In this document: piece by piece, positions 1 through 11,626 of the stretch
Position numbering within the stretch: position 1 is the stretch's first letter
Layout: each line of letters opens with the position of its first letter
Origin: Coniella vitis
Taxonomy: Eukaryota; Ascomycota; Sordariomycetes; Diaporthales; Schizoparmaceae
NCBI GenBank assembly: GCA_011317545.1
Contig: WUJK01000011.1
Coordinates: 945,501-1,009,500 of the forward strand
DNA: 64,000 nucleotides
Direction: 5' to 3'
Notes under the pieces: generated by a model
Databases searched by the model: none
The model's input: only the letters and a program-made list of their open reading frames with translations
What the model was told of the DNA's origin: nothing
Position numbers and translations under genes: made by a program

Positions 1-2708
1 ACCGAAATGGCCTCTCGGATTGCACGATACCTGACGCCATGCTGCGGCTGCCTGGCGGCAAAATACCCGATTCAGCAGTTCGCATCATGTCAGATACGCT
101 CGAGGCTCTCCTTGGCGCCATCTACACGGACGCCAAGGACCATAACCATCCGGATCCGCACGGCGAGGTGGAGAAGGCTGCCCTCCGCCTGGGCCTCGCC
201 GATCGCCGTCTCATGACGCCCGAGGAATTGCGATGGTCTGTTGAGAACCTCCGGACTCAACGCAAGCTGCCGCCGCGCATGTTTACCGGCCACCAACTTG
301 CACTCGCATCGGCCATTCATGATTTAGATCGCCCATTGCCTCCCCCTCATCCGTGGGATTCGCAGATCCATAGCCTTGTCAATAGCCGCGTTCTGGAATA
401 CATGCAAGCCGCGCTTGTCCTTCCGGAGCCCCTATGGGCCAAGGCACGACAAGCTAGACTCCGCCTTCCTACGCTTGATCTTCCGAAGCTCGAGCCACTG
501 CAGGCGAGGTTTCGTCTTCATGCGCTGGGTCTGCAAAAGTTGCGCCCTCGGCTTCTGCTGGAACCCCTATGGAAACGGCCTGCCAACCTCAGACTGTGTC
601 TGCACGCCGCGACTCGAGTCTTTGCGGACCCCTTTGTCCTCGCATATGCCTCCATCAAGACGGCTTTTACTCCCGTTCCGCGCCACCTGGCAACCAAAAC
701 GAGACCCTGGGGGGTGATCAACTTGACATTGTCCAAAAAAGCCAAAGGAAGCCCCACATGGCACAAGATCTTCCTGCTCTCTGTGAAGAGCCGAGGTGAT
801 TACAGCAGAGCGCATAAAAGATACTGGCAGGCCTGGAGAAATTGCAGAAACCGCGCGTCTTCCATCAGGTTCAACATCGGCAACAGCAGACAGAAACTGC
901 GAGATGCAGTCACGCAAAGGATCAATCGCCTCGTGGCACTGAAAAGCAAGATCACTACCCGGGTTAGCATTGCAAAGGCAAATCTACGGATTGGAGTCGC
1001 GAAAAAGGTCAAGAAATCAATCAAGGCCAAGAACAGAGCCTTTCACGGATGGAGAATGTTGAAACAATACCCAAGACGGATCACAAAAAGAATCAGGAAG
1101 TCGCTTCAGTTCAAAGCAAGAGTTGCACGGTACAGAACGACGATCTCAAGCAGACTGCTTCGACTGAAAAGATTGCCGCGATTGCCGCGGTTGCCGCGAT
1201 TATTCCAGAGACAAGCACAAGTAACACCGGTAGCAACAAAGGCCATTCAGGAATTGCAACCCCACACTAAGATCAGCAAGGAGCTCGAAGGGATGGCTAG
1301 CCCTTCTGTATTGCCCGCGCGCGCGGTGGAGCCCATGGAAAGCAAGCAGATTTCAGAGGATCTCTCACCAACAGACAACAAGGTGGCCCTCAGTGAGCTC
1401 AATCAAATTTCAAAAAAGAGGGAAGAAGAAGTAGACCTGGCAACGCTAGAGACAAAAAATGGAAGGGAAAGGGAAGAAGACATGAAAGAATATCAGCGGC
1501 AAATGCAACAAGAAGCAGACATGACGATGCGGTTGATAGGGTTACCTAGCTTGCATCAATCGCCGGATCCGCACGAGACAAGTTATGAGGACTTCATGCA
1601 GACACTTGAGGAGGAGGTGAAAATCGCAGAGACTCGGAGCGAAAAATTGGCCAGAAGCCAGCAAAAAGACCGACTCAAGAAACAAGCCAAGGCACTACTC
1701 AAACAAGAACACCGACAAGGAAAGAAAGAAGCCAAGAAATCAGCACAAAAGAGTTGGGTCAAGCAACTGGAAGAAGAGTACAGAGCCGATCTCTTGGGGC
1801 CACAGGGACAAAGTGTCCATCTCACGGAGAAGGAGAGACGATTCCAAGCGCTGCAGGCATCCCTCAGCTCTCTCGCGGAACAAGAGTCCAGCCCTCTGAA
1901 AAGGTTGCAGGATAACGAGATCGAGCAACCGGAGATTGACACTGAACAAATCCAACTCGAAGCAGGAAAAGAGGTCAAGTCTGTACAGGACAATAGCATG
2001 AAGCCACTGGATGGAGAGATCAAGACGATTCAACATGAAAAAGCCAGTATTGTCCAGGAAGCGGAAGAGTCAAGCCAAGTGCAACCGCAAAGAACCATAC
2101 CAGTCCAAGCGGGAGAAGAAGTCGGAACGCTGGCGCAGGCCGAGGAACAGAGGCCCCAGCAGATGGGCGAGCCAGCAATGCGTTTTGTGGACGACGCTAA
2201 CTTGCACGTTACTTCGACCAACGACACAAGCAGTGAAGACGAGCATACCGCGCGTCTCAGTTTCGAACCACCACCACCCCTGACACCATCACCGCCATCA
2301 GCAGCATCGCCGGCCGCATCCCCGGAAGCCAGCAAACAGGTGGCTGAGGTGAACAGCATCTCAACGATTCAACCACAGCCACAAATCGCGAGTTCAGAGC
2401 AGAAAACTACTTTAAACAAGGATATCCTCCAAGCGCTCATCAAGCAACGAGCCGTAGCACTCAGAGCAAGAGACCCTACCTTGACCCCGGCAGTGAGCCG
2501 GTCCGTGGTAAGGGCGGCAATGAAGACGGAGTTGACGCTTTTTAGGGAATGGGAACGCGCACAAAGCACCAAGGCCCAGAAAGGATCAAGGAACGCCCGG
2601 GGCAGAGGCGTCATGAGTCCACCATCCGCACCAGATCAGGATTCTGAGCAGCAAAAACACAGAGAAGTGGCAAGTCGTGTGCGCGAGGTCTTGGCCTCGG
2701 GAAGGTAG
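1..2708 (+). CDS. RNase III-domain protein with long basic tail (5' partial)
   Basis: The frame is open from the window edge to TAG at 2706-2708, so the gene very probably starts upstream. Around 87-135 it encodes SDTLEALLGAIYTDA, which matches the RNase III signature D-x-x-E-A-L-x-G-A-I-Y-x-D and keeps the Asp and Glu that bind catalytic metal in that family. The first ~75 bases may be intron or coding: a possible acceptor (gattcag) lies near 75. No double-stranded-RNA-binding domain follows. Instead there are roughly 800 residues of Arg/Lys-rich sequence, then Glu/Lys/Gln-rich probable coiled coil, then a Pro/Ser-rich end. A nine-base tandem repeat at 1172-1200 encodes repeated RLP. Family knowledge: RNase III folds occur in Dicer, Rnt1 and mitochondrial ribosomal proteins; this tail resembles none I know. 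The domain call is fairly secure, while the role (rRNA processing, mitoribosome or other) is open. Confidence 0.6.
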   Translation, partial: RNGLSDCTIPDAMLRLPGGKIPDSAVRIMSDTLEALLGAIYTDAKDHNHPDPHGEVEKAALRLGLADRRLMTPEELRWSVENLRTQRKLPPRMFTGHQLALASAIHDLDRPLPPPHPWDSQIHSLVNSRVLEYMQAALVLPEPLWAKARQARLRLPTLDLPKLEPLQARFRLHALGLQKLRPRLLLEPLWKRPANLRLCLHAATRVFADPFVLAYASIKTAFTPVPRHLATKTRPWGVINLTLSKKAKGSPTWHKIFLLSVKSRGDYSRAHKRYWQAWRNCRNRASSIRFNIGNSRQKLRDAVTQRINRLVALKSKITTRVSIAKANLRIGVAKKVKKSIKAKNRAFHGWRMLKQYPRRITKRIRKSLQFKARVARYRTTISSRLLRLKRLPRLPRLPRLFQRQAQVTPVATKAIQELQPHTKISKELEGMASPSVLPARAVEPMESKQISEDLSPTDNKVALSELNQISKKREEEVDLATLETKNGREREEDMKEYQRQMQQEADMTMRLIGLPSLHQSPDPHETSYEDFMQTLEEEVKIAETRSEKLARSQQKDRLKKQAKALLKQEHRQGKKEAKKSAQKSWVKQLEEEYRADLLGPQGQSVHLTEKERRFQALQASLSSLAEQESSPLKRLQDNEIEQPEIDTEQIQLEAGKEVKSVQDNSMKPLDGEIKTIQHEKASIVQEAEESSQVQPQRTIPVQAGEEVGTLAQAEEQRPQQMGEPAMRFVDDANLHVTSTNDTSSEDEHTARLSFEPPPPLTPSPPSAASPAASPEASKQVAEVNSISTIQPQPQIASSEQKTTLNKDILQALIKQRAVALRARDPTLTPAVSRSVVRAAMKTELTLFREWERAQSTKAQKGSRNARGRGVMSPPSAPDQDSEQQKHREVASRVREVLASGR

Positions 2709-3122
2709 TGAGCTTGCGCGGATTGCAGCAAACCGTCATGAGTTGGGTGCAGCAGTCTCGATCTGTTGTTGAAAGGATTCTTTGTAGATAGATGCAGTGG
2801 CCGCATCTGTGGAAATGCCCATTGTTAAAGCTACAGGAAGTGTGTGGCCAACCATTGCTGCCACACCTGGATATTGATGGTTAATGTGTGTGCGGGCTGG
2901 ATGCTCTCAAGCTAGAAGATATGTGTGTATTTTACCAAGAACCTCAAGAAACTCTACTTATCATACATGCACAGAAAATCAAGTATATGGAGACAGAAAC
3001 ATATCACTCGTCAACAAATCACAGTTACACAAAAGTTGCAGTAACAAAATATGCAAAGGCCGGCTAGATCTTTTCTAGACATGGCCATATAGTATGTTTT
3101 TGTAGTGCCTACAACAACAATC
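2709..3122. other. intergenic: 3' flank of RNase III-like gene
   Basis: No coding signal is seen. The stretch is moderately AT-rich and presumably holds the 3' UTR of the upstream gene and the 5' flank of the tRNA gene. Confidence 0.5.
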
Positions 3123-3224
3123 GGCATTGTAGCCAAGTGGTTACGGCGCTGGCCTGCTAATTCCCAGGAGTTATCAGAATAGCCAGTCCCTTCGGGGGCG
3201 CAGGTTCGAATCCTGTCAATGTCG
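3123..3224 (+). tRNA. tRNA-Ser(GCT) with intron
   Basis: It folds as a complete class II tRNA. The acceptor stem pairs 3123-3129 with 3217-3223, with one G-U, and the discriminator is G73 at 3224, as usual for eukaryotic serine tRNAs. Box A (TAGCCAAGTGG, 3130-3140) and box B (GGTTCGAATCC, 3203-3213) match the Pol III consensus exactly. The anticodon stem CTGGC/GCCAG (3149-3153, 3182-3186) frames the anticodon GCT at 3156-3158. A 21-base intron (3160-3180) sits one base 3' of the anticodon, the canonical position. The extra arm has a TCCC-TTCG-GGGG hairpin near 3187-3198. It decodes AGC/AGT serine codons. Confidence 0.96.
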
Positions 3225-3230
3225 TTTTTT
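3225..3230 (+). terminator. RNA polymerase III terminator
   Basis: A run of six T follows the last base of the tRNA-Ser gene directly, the standard Pol III stop signal. Confidence 0.9.
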
Positions 3231-3878
3231 GCACGTTTCTCTGATCAAGACCAACCAGGCCATTCTATAATTGTCAAACTTGCAATAGCTTTCTTTTCTG
3301 TGGCAGCGAATTTGGTTTCTTGTTTTTTTTTTTTTTGTTGTTGTTGTTTTGTGAAGGGGGTTGCTAACGAGTGCCAGAGGTGCTGTATATATATATATAT
3401 ATATATACATCATACTACAGACGTACAGACACAAAGCTTGTGTGTGAGCTTCCAATCCTTCCTGAAGGAAGAATAACGTTCGAACAGAGCAAACCACCAT
3501 TCGTTTTCCGCTTGGATCGAGTTTCAAAGTGCATCGTGCTCCGAGGCTCTTCATTGCCGGGGTGGACAAAGCCATACAATCTCTCACTCTCAACACTCTG
3601 ATCGCAAAGAACGGGGAGGTAAGTTCAAAGAAGCGTATTTGGACAGATACATACATACTATAAGAGTTTTGATCACAATTATGTTTCGCAAGAATGGTAT
3701 CGACACGAGGCACATAAAAAGAAAATACAGAATCCATGTACATTTTCCGCTCACAGGAGCTCATCTATTCATATGTATATATATGCCTCTCTTACTTTCT
3801 CTCCATCAGTCCTATTTCAACGCCCATAGATCAACCATCCATGTACTACATAGCCATCGTCCACTCCAGAAAACACAA
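3231..3878. other. intergenic: tRNA 3' flank and GH131 3' flank
   Basis: This stretch holds a T/G-rich run near 3322-3350 and a (TA)n microsatellite at about 3386-3408. Overlapping short frames here have low-complexity translations and no recognisable domain. Confidence 0.5.
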
Positions 3879-5009
3879 TCAAGCAGAGGCAGTGACGTAG
3901 ACGGTGGTGGTGCGGGGCTTGCACACCGACGACGAGGGAGAAGCCAGAGCAGTGGTCTGGGGAGCAGCGGCGCTGGTAGCAGCCGCCACGGATGATGTAG
4001 CTGCCACGGAGCTCACGGCAGCAGCAGAGGATGCAGAGGAGGGAGAGGCAACAGCGGCGGTGCTGGACGAAGCCACGACAACGGCGGCGGCGGATGAGCT
4101 CGATTGCGCAACGGCAGCGGCCGAGCTGGACGAAGCAACGACAACGGCGCTGGACGAAGAGGCGGGGGCAACGGTGCTGCTGGCCACGGCCGATGAGACC
4201 GCTGCGGAGGACGAGGACGAGGACGAGGAGCCAGAGAAGGAGGTGGTGATGTCGCCGCTCTCAATGTAGACACCCGAGAAGTAGAGGTCCTCGGTGGTGT
4301 CGGAGACGCCTGTGACGGGAAGCTCCAGCACACCGACGTGCCAGTCCTCGCCGTTGGAGCTGGCCGAAGCAGTCACGGGGGAGACGACGTTGGTCAGATC
4401 GTCACCGCCAGTCGAGTGCCAGAGGCCGACGGTGCCGCCGGAAAAGTCAATCTCGTACGCAAAGTTGTGCCAGACGCCAGCCTCCATGGTGACGTTCCAC
4501 TGCTCGGCCGAGTTGGCCATCCAGCGCAGGGTGGTGTCGCCGGAGCCCGAGGCGCCGTCGGCCAGACCGTACTGGAGCTCGGTGAAGTGCGACTCGAAAA
4601 AGGCAATCTGGTGCTCGCGGGCGACCGAGGGCGCGTTGGTGTCCTCGCGCATGAGGGAGAAGTGGTAGTAGAGGGTGCCCGAGTCGATGGCGCTTGTGTC
4701 GCTGGCCTGGGGGATGAGCTCGGTGCGGCGCATCGTCTGGCCCTCCCAGTACGAGGTCGACGTCAGGGTGATCTTGGCGCCCTGGGTGCTGGAGCCATCG
4801 GCGGGGTTGGCGTAGCTCGCGTCAAAGGCGAGGTAGTCCGACGTGTTGCCGGTGCCGTAAATGTACCACTGGTACTCGCCGACCTGGTTGGACCAGGACC
4901 AGTCCTCGAGGCTCGAGACGGTCACGTCGTTGAAGCTGCCAGACCACTCGGTCGTGCCGGCGACAGCCAGGCGGACGAGGAGGGCAGCGAGAGCGGATTG
5001 CTTGAACAT
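3879..5009 (-). CDS. secreted glycoside hydrolase family 131 glucanase
   Basis: Single-exon gene of 376 residues. A signal peptide is evident (residues 1-18, hydrophobic core then LAVAG). Residues ~20-260 form the GH131 catalytic region: the opening WSGSFND, the motif WSWSNQVGEYQWYIYG and the acidic segments RRTEL (Glu97) and FFESHFTEL (Glu139) fit the two catalytic glutamates described for the family. GH131 enzymes cleave beta-1,3/1,6- and beta-1,4-glucans outside the cell. Residues ~262-355 are an almost pure Ser/Ala/Val tail, probably an O-glycosylated linker, and the protein ends with CKPRTTTVYVTASA. No cellulose-binding module or clear GPI signal is visible. A half-palindrome motif lies 421 bp upstream at 5430-5437. 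It is likely involved in plant or fungal wall glucan degradation. Confidence 0.9.
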   Translation of the reverse strand: MFKQSALAALLVRLAVAGTTEWSGSFNDVTVSSLEDWSWSNQVGEYQWYIYGTGNTSDYLAFDASYANPADGSSTQGAKITLTSTSYWEGQTMRRTELIPQASDTSAIDSGTLYYHFSLMREDTNAPSVAREHQIAFFESHFTELQYGLADGASGSGDTTLRWMANSAEQWNVTMEAGVWHNFAYEIDFSGGTVGLWHSTGGDDLTNVVSPVTASASSNGEDWHVGVLELPVTGVSDTTEDLYFSGVYIESGDITTSFSGSSSSSSSSAAVSSAVASSTVAPASSSSAVVVASSSSAAAVAQSSSSAAAVVVASSSTAAVASPSSASSAAAVSSVAATSSVAAATSAAAPQTTALASPSSSVCKPRTTTVYVTASA

Positions 5010-6606
5010 TTTGATCTTGGTTCGTTTTCTTTCTTTTTCGTTGTCTACAGGTAGAAAAGGACGGGCCGCAGGTCGAACAATGGGTGAAAAGAATGGATGC
5101 TTCTGATGAGATCCGCGTCAGGGCAATATCAGCTAACCAGAGCCAAGAAATAAAAGAGGGAATGGGAATGAATGGAAGCGAACGAAGCAAAAAATGAGTG
5201 TCGATGCCAGAGACGAGACGCAGCTATCGGGACAAGGAAAGAAAAGAAGAAGAGGAGGAGGAGGAGGGTTTGTGAAAATGCCCCCATCGGGCTGTCCATG
5301 ACATTATATCGCCCGGGCAGCCTCATCGGGTCCTCCTCTCCTTGATGCTCCTTCCCCAGCCAGCCCAGGCCCAACCCGGTTTCTCTTGCCTCAAGTCCAT
5401 GCCATGCCACCCAGGATGCAGGCACATGTACTATGTACTCTGTAATTGCAGGAGCAGCCTCGCAAGTGCTGTGCTAGCGTAACTGGCGCCAGTTCCAGAG
5501 CATCGCCTGGTGCAGCCAGGCGCGTCCGTCTGTTAATGCACGACTTGCAACGCCGGCCCTTGCAGCACGCACATGGAAGAAGCGCGCGAGAGTCCAAACC
5601 AAGCAACCGAGTCCAGGCTCTCGATGCCGCCAGGCGGAGTATCGTCCCAGCTTTGGATGCCCCCTTTTAAACGCTGCAGTGGGCCGCCGAAATTGGCACC
5701 AATCGGGATATTTCCAGTGTTTTATGCTTGGAGGCCGTGACCCCTGAGCGGGCGCGTTGTGTTTCTGCTTGCCCTTTTGTTTTGTTTTGCTTTTACATAA
5801 GAACCTTGCCTGCACAATGTAAGGGCCGGCTGAAGTCGTCGCTGGTGCGGGCTTGAGTGCACTTGACCACGCGCTGGTGCTCTGCGCGTCGACTCTGCAT
5901 TGCGTCCACCGTCGTTCAGATTGAGTGCACGGAGAGCCTTGCCGACTATGTACATAGTATGCATCCTTCAGGCCAAGCAGATCAAAACAAAGCCAGGTTC
6001 GTGCCTGAAGCCCAGGATCGCCGGAAATGAACCAGGCCCGGCGGGCCAGCAAGCGACGTTTCGAAACAATTGATTTGGCCCCCTCAGTCCAGGAATCAAG
6101 GCTCGTTTCGGCGCGCCTACCACTGCATAGTATGCATGTACCATGTGCACAGCTCAGCTGAGAGCCTCCTTCTTGCCGTTGAAGCCAACGTCTGTCAGCA
6201 CTGGTTTGTGCCCGGTCGATCCGCCAGCTCCCACATACTGTTTAGGTTAAGCGTAGATTGGAGAGTCCAGATTGGCTCTCTACCCAGCGCGCCGAGCACT
6301 TTTAAGCCTCACGAAGCCCAAGTATATACTGTACAGAGCACAATGGCGCAATGCAGAGCACAACAGGGGGGTTGCATTATTTAACTCACACAGTAGTGAC
6401 AGTACCGACGTTCCCAAAAACTCGCGAGATCCCCGTGTGCGATGGATATACTCGGACAATGCCGTGCGCATATTCCTACTGCAAAGGCTGTGAATGCCCA
6501 AGCCAGTAATTCAAAGCTGTCTTAACTAACTCGGAGACTCCTCCCATCGACCTAGAATAGCCGTCCGCACAAGGCCCCTTACACTAAACCACTCTCGATA
6601 TAGCTT
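5010..6606. other. intergenic: GH131 promoter side and DUF3818 3' flank
   Basis: No supported gene. The proximal part (5010-5300 or so) should hold the GH131 promoter; a TATAAT-like stretch in the gene's orientation lies near 5303-5310. Copies of the ACTATGTA/TACATAGT motif lie at 5430-5437 and 5945-5958. ORFs up to 192 codons on the minus strand have no protein-like features. Confidence 0.45.
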
Positions 6607-8883
6607 TTACCCAGTCACGGGCACCGCTCCCAACCCATCACTCACCCCAGGACCCGATTTCTGCACCACAAAGCCGCTTGTCGCACCACCAGCAGGTGCC
6701 ACCTCGCCTACCTCCTCAACGACCAGCTTTTTGAAGTGTTCGCCCAACTCCCGCACCACAATGCTGACATTGGGCGCGGAGGGTACCTGTGTGCTCTCCT
6801 CTCGTGCGAGGACACCAGCCTCCCAGCTGCCCCTAGCTTCTTCAGCTTTTGCACGCCCGTCTACGCGCTTGACGTCTTTTCCGTAACGTACAGTTCCGTG
6901 GACCGTGGAACTTGTGATCAACGTCTCGTCGAGCAGTGCATCCCAGCGCATAATGTATACGCCCGGACCAGACATACTGGGAACCCCCGCAGCCCCGGTA
7001 GGGGAAGGAGTCGTTTTACTGGACCACCCAAATCTGCTCTTTTCAGGCTTCTGCTCTGTCGAACCGTGTCGTAGAGTGAGTCGGTCCAAGACGCGTTGCA
7101 TGCGGGAATTCGAAATATCGTCCAGTGACGATAAATAGGCAGCATGCTCGTCAAGCTTCTTGAGGACAGATTGCTGTGTTTCAGTCGGCAACTGACTGTA
7201 TAAGCCCTGTAGTCTATCATTCATTGCTCCAGCTCCCCCTTGTGATATGCTCGATTGGGACGGCTGCTTGAACACATCAAGGGATGTATGAGCCCATCCA
7301 CGCAATAACCCGACAAGGTCGGTGCAACCCTTGGCAAATGAGTGACAGTAAGCGTAGAGCAGGCCCTTGTTGCGCTGCAAAAGACCGACAAAATCCTCCA
7401 CAGACGGCGGTCGAAGTTCCTCGGCTGTTGCCCTTGCACTATACTTGGAAAACCACTGCCTTTTTTCAAGCTTTGGTTTGGCTGTTTCAATAAGGTCCGC
7501 CATGAACGTCTCGGCCGAGGTGACATGCTTGGACAAGTCCACTGACGCGTGGATCGATCGGATAAATGGTTCATAAGCATTCACTACTGCACGGACCGCG
7601 GTGGTGAAGTGGTCCGGACTCGACTTGCACAAGGCTTCAATGACTTGCTCTCGATCGCGGACCGAAAGCATTGCCGACAGCCATTCTAAACACTGAGCGT
7701 GCTGCGATGCCGACAGAGAAGCCGCGAGGCTTGGGTCGTTGGCGTCCAAGATGACGGCTATGATAGACCTTTGGCTGGCTGTGCTGAGCTCCCGCATGGC
7801 GCACTGGGTCTCTAAAGGCAGGGACATATACTCCTTGAACGCTGCAAGATGATGTTGCGATGGTGCATCCTTGGCTGATTCAATCTTGCTGGCCTGTTTT
7901 CGGAACTCGCTTGCGTCCCAATCCAAGACCAATGAAATAATCCTAGAGACCCTCTCTGGTTAGCCATCGCCCATCTTACACTATAAACACTCAAAGTTAT
8001 AGAAGAAGCAATACCTCTGTAGCAAGTTCATGCCCTGATCAGCATCGCCAGCCGACAGTCCAATTATATTCATCATTGCGCCAATGCTCATTTTGGCCAA
8101 GAAGAGCTTCACTATGCCGTTGATCATGGTGGCTGCATTGCCCACTCGCAGCACAGCTCTGACGCTGCTGAAGGGGATCAGCTTCACGACACCTTCAATC
8201 AGGCCCAGCAGATACTGGCCCTCACCAGATAAGACAAAGATATGGTGCAGTAAAGACGCAAGGTGGATGATGGCATACTCTGAAGCCGCCGAGACAGCCG
8301 CAGAGTGAGCCTCAAGATCGGCCGTTTCGGTGAAATAATCAAAGGCATCGTCAGCCAGGTTGCCGTGGACGAGCTCTTGCATACAGTCATCCCATGCCCT
8401 CTGAAGCTCAGAAGCTTGCGTCGAATCGTAACGTCTGTCCTTCAAAGGTACGTCATTGCTCCTGTCTGGTACGCCTTCTAGCAAGCCCCTCATAAGAGCC
8501 TCGAGAATGACTGATCCGCCCGTCGCTAGTGTTTTCCTAATCCCCATCCTACTCTTATCGTACGACTCGGATAAGTTGGCCTCGCAAAGCTTGGAGATTA
8601 TGCCTTGCACATCATAGGGCCAGAAGTCAGGTGGAAGGTCTCCCACGCCAGGAAATGTGAGCAAACACCTCGTAACCAGTAATTGTACCAACGGCGACGT
8701 AGATCTGGACTGATAGATGGGGCCTGTTCCGCGCTGAGCGTCTTGCACCCTGCTCAGAGGATAGCCAAAGTCCCGGAGAGTTTGGCTGGACTTGAAGCCT
8801 TCGACCTCACGATACGACTCATGGTGGTTGAGAATATCAAAGAGGGCTCGCAGCTGAGGCGGCGAAAGACGGGTTGGAGACAT
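6607..8883 (-). CDS. PX-associated / DUF3818 family protein
   Basis: Two exons, 8883-8015 and 7942-6607, separated by a 72-base intron with donor GTATTG, a CTAAC branch site and acceptor CTCTAG. Splicing joins NLLQR to IISLVLDWD in frame and gives 734 residues. The N-terminal third (LSPPQLRALFDIL, a FWPYDVQGI block, LSESYDKSRMGIRKTLATG) fits the fungal PX-associated (PXB-like) region. The stretch around residues 350-520 (a YEPFIRSIHASVDLS block and an LLQRNKGLLYAYCHSFAKG block) fits DUF3818. No PX lipid-binding domain is seen between them, unlike the longer family members. The C-terminus is variable. The function is unknown; PX-bearing relatives are linked to membrane and phosphoinositide biology. 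The gene is transcribed divergently from the BuGZ-like gene. Confidence 0.75.
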
Positions 8884-10402
8884 GGCAGCTGGACAGTCTT
8901 TGCCAGAATTTTGGTTCTGATAGCTGTAATTATTGTTGGGATGTGGACTTCATCCAAAAGTGGCGTTGCAAGGGACCGTTTATGATACTGAGTGCCGAAT
9001 CCAAGTTGGCGGCCGAGATCATTGTGATGAAAGCGGGTATATTCCGTCCGTCTTGCTACAAACAAGGACCGAGAGGCAAGAATGGGTCGAGGATTATGAT
9101 GGCGCGGCTAGGACGGTAAGATTGTTGTCTTTCAGGCGTAGTTAGCAACGATATGCAACAAGCCTTTCGTCCGCCACTTAGAGGGCCGGGGTGGTGGTTC
9201 CAATCCTGTAGAAGATTTGTTCACGAGGATGCTCAACTCCGCCTTGGTGGTGAAAAGGTCAGGTTTAAAAGAAACAGTAAGGCTACAGTATTGACCAAAC
9301 ACACAAGAGTCAGTAGCGGCCCTGAAAGATCGACAGCACAGCGGGAATAGCAGGCAGAGATGTTCTGTGCTTAGCGCATTGGCAGCCACTCTGCCACTGT
9401 AGGTTCCAATTGTTTCCAATGTTGCCACTTGACACACAAAGCAATACGACGACCGTGGTCGAGACGATTAGCATGGCGCCAGGGGCATAGATCTGTGCTT
9501 TGAGCGCGGCATGGAGCATGGAAACCTGGTAGCAGCCACTCACACACATCAACCCGTAAATGTGGCATGCTGGAGGACGCTGCTTTGCGGATTCTTGGCT
9601 GACCGGGTCCACGAGGGTATAGTAACGGGCATTCACCTCATGTTGGGCGCATGCGTATCATAACAATGTCAACCCAGCAATGTTTCGGATCCCCAGCATT
9701 TGGTTCCGAATGCCTGAGTCTCTGACAAATATCCCATCACATATCTTGGCCTTTGGCTGAACTGGAGATTCGCGACGGAGTAGAGCGCTCGTTCGGCAAC
9801 GCTCGCAAAGTCTTGTACTGCCATAAAAGCTGGGCGGTAGAAGAGGCTCGCGCGGATTTCGGAGATTCATCAGACTTCGACGTTCGGTTGAAATTGCGCC
9901 CAAAGCAGCGGGCCGAGTAGGCAGACTCTCAGGAGGAGTGAAGCCTCAGCCACAAAGTTAACAGATCATTGAACAGTTTCAACCCAAATGAGTTGAAGGC
10001 CACTTGAGAGATTTCACTGGGCTTGTTGTTGGCGCAAACTGCTGAAGCAAGCGACATTCTACTATGTACATAGATCAGGATGACGACTTTCTCAGACACT
10101 AGGCAGCTAGACCGCGCTAATGCCTTTCTGGTCTAGCGTAAATATCTCGCGCTTGCAGTGCCCGCGGCAGGAAGGAACCCCCAGTGCCAGGCGCGAACCT
10201 GTAGAATCACACTTGCGCAGTTGCTTGCCCAGCCAGCGACGTCTCCTTCGATCTACCACACAGACACGTACCATACGCGCAATTCCGCCAACCCTCCAAG
10301 CACTCTTTTCAAAATACGCGCAACGCTTTAAAAGCTTCTCCAAAGCATATACTTGCAAGCTACTCGCCGCCGAGACAGCAGTTACCTGGTACCATCGACA
10401 AG
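8884..10402. other. divergent intergenic region between DUF3818 and BuGZ-like genes
   Basis: This 1.5 kb region must hold both promoters. An imperfect palindromic TACTATGTACATAG lies at 10060-10073, about 330 bp before the BuGZ-like start codon. Several minus-strand ORFs of 80-108 codons occur; none shows a domain or a convincing ATG context. Confidence 0.45.
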
Positions 10403-11626
10403 ATGGGCAAGAAGAAGCGCGGTCACCCCAACATCGAGGAGCTCCTCCAACGCCCATGGTGCTACTATTGTGAGCCTCTCATCGGCTGCTGTTCCGTCCT
10501 TGCTCGGCTCTGCTAACTCTGTTGATAGGCGAGCGTGACTTCGAAGACCTGAAGCTTCTCATCTCTCACCAGAAGGCAAAGCATTTCAAGTGTGACAGAT
10601 GTGGCAGGAGACTCAACACCGCCGGAGGTCAGTCGCGGTTTCGAAATCCCTGATAAACCACCGTGGCATCACATTATAGCTTATCTGACATGTCTTTCTG
10701 CAGGTCTCTCGGTGCATATGAACCAGGTCCACAAGGAAACCCTGTCGCTCGTCGAGAATGCCTTACCCAACCGTCAAGGACTGGACGTCGAAATTTTTGG
10801 TATGGAGGGCTTGCCCGAGGAAGTAAGGAAGCAGCATGAGGAGCGCATCGTCAAAAACTACTTTGACGCCCAGAGAGAACGGTTCGAGGCCACTGGCAAT
10901 CCGCCTCCAGGCGAAGGAAGACCTACCAAGAAGATCAAGACCGAGACGCCAGAGGAGCTCAAGAAGAGGTTCGAAGACTTCAGAGCCAAAAAGGCAGCCG
11001 CCAAAGCAGCCGGTGTCAACGGTGCCCCTCCAGTACCTGCTCCCGGCAGTGCACAGAGTCCGGGTCAGACTGGGAGCCCTGGCACGTTTGTAAGTATCCG
11101 GCATGCACATGAACCGATTTGACACGCGATTGCCTGCTAATGCGCACCTTAGAACTCCCCGTTCAATCCTCCACAAGGCTACGGCCAACCAGGCTACCCA
11201 AGCTACCCAGCGAATGCCGCACCACCAGCAGCTGCTTACGGTCAATATTCCGCTACGAATCTTCCGGCACGACCTCCGTCCCTTCCAACCGCACCGAGTC
11301 TGCCCCAACGTCCTGGGTACCCCGCAAACTATTATCCTGGCCAAGCCACAGCAGGAGGCTATGCTGCGGGTGGAGCGTCCACCGTTGATGAGCTTGTGGC
11401 TGGAGCGGCAGGGCAGGGCGACGATATCGACCAGCTCATCCGGATGGCGGAAGCTGGTATCAAGCCTGGCAAGACGCCAACGGATGGCGTTGCACCTGCT
11501 ACAGAAGGTGGAGAGAAGAAGTCAAAGAAAGAGAAGGGTCGTATGGTATACTCGGATACTGAGTACAGCCCCGAGGAGAAGATGGCTATGATGGCCAGGT
11601 ACCAATGGCAGGCTTTGGAAGCTTAG
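10403..11626 (+). CDS. BuGZ/ZNF207-type C2H2 zinc-finger protein
   Basis: Four exons (10403-10469, 10529-10627, 10704-11089, 11153-11626) give 341 residues; all three introns have GT..AG ends and keep the frame. Residues 1-70 carry two C2H2 fingers (C20, C23, H36, H41 and C44, C47, H60, H65) with the family hallmarks PWCYYCERDFED, LISHQKAKHFKC and GLSVHMNQVHKE, then the conserved LDVEIFGMEG block near residue 80. These match animal ZNF207/BuGZ, a spindle and spliceosome-associated factor that binds Bub3 and microtubules. The middle is Lys/Glu-rich (KKIKTETPEELKKRFEDFR). The rest is Pro/Tyr/Gly-rich low complexity, as in BuGZ, where such sequence drives condensation. I did not identify a clear Bub3-binding GLEBS motif, though the C-terminal block DTEYSPEEKMAMMARYQ looks conserved. 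Confidence 0.88.

Noticed and set aside
4338..5054. 238-codon ORF antisense to GH131
   Set aside because: Codon-bias shadow of the GH131 gene with no domain.
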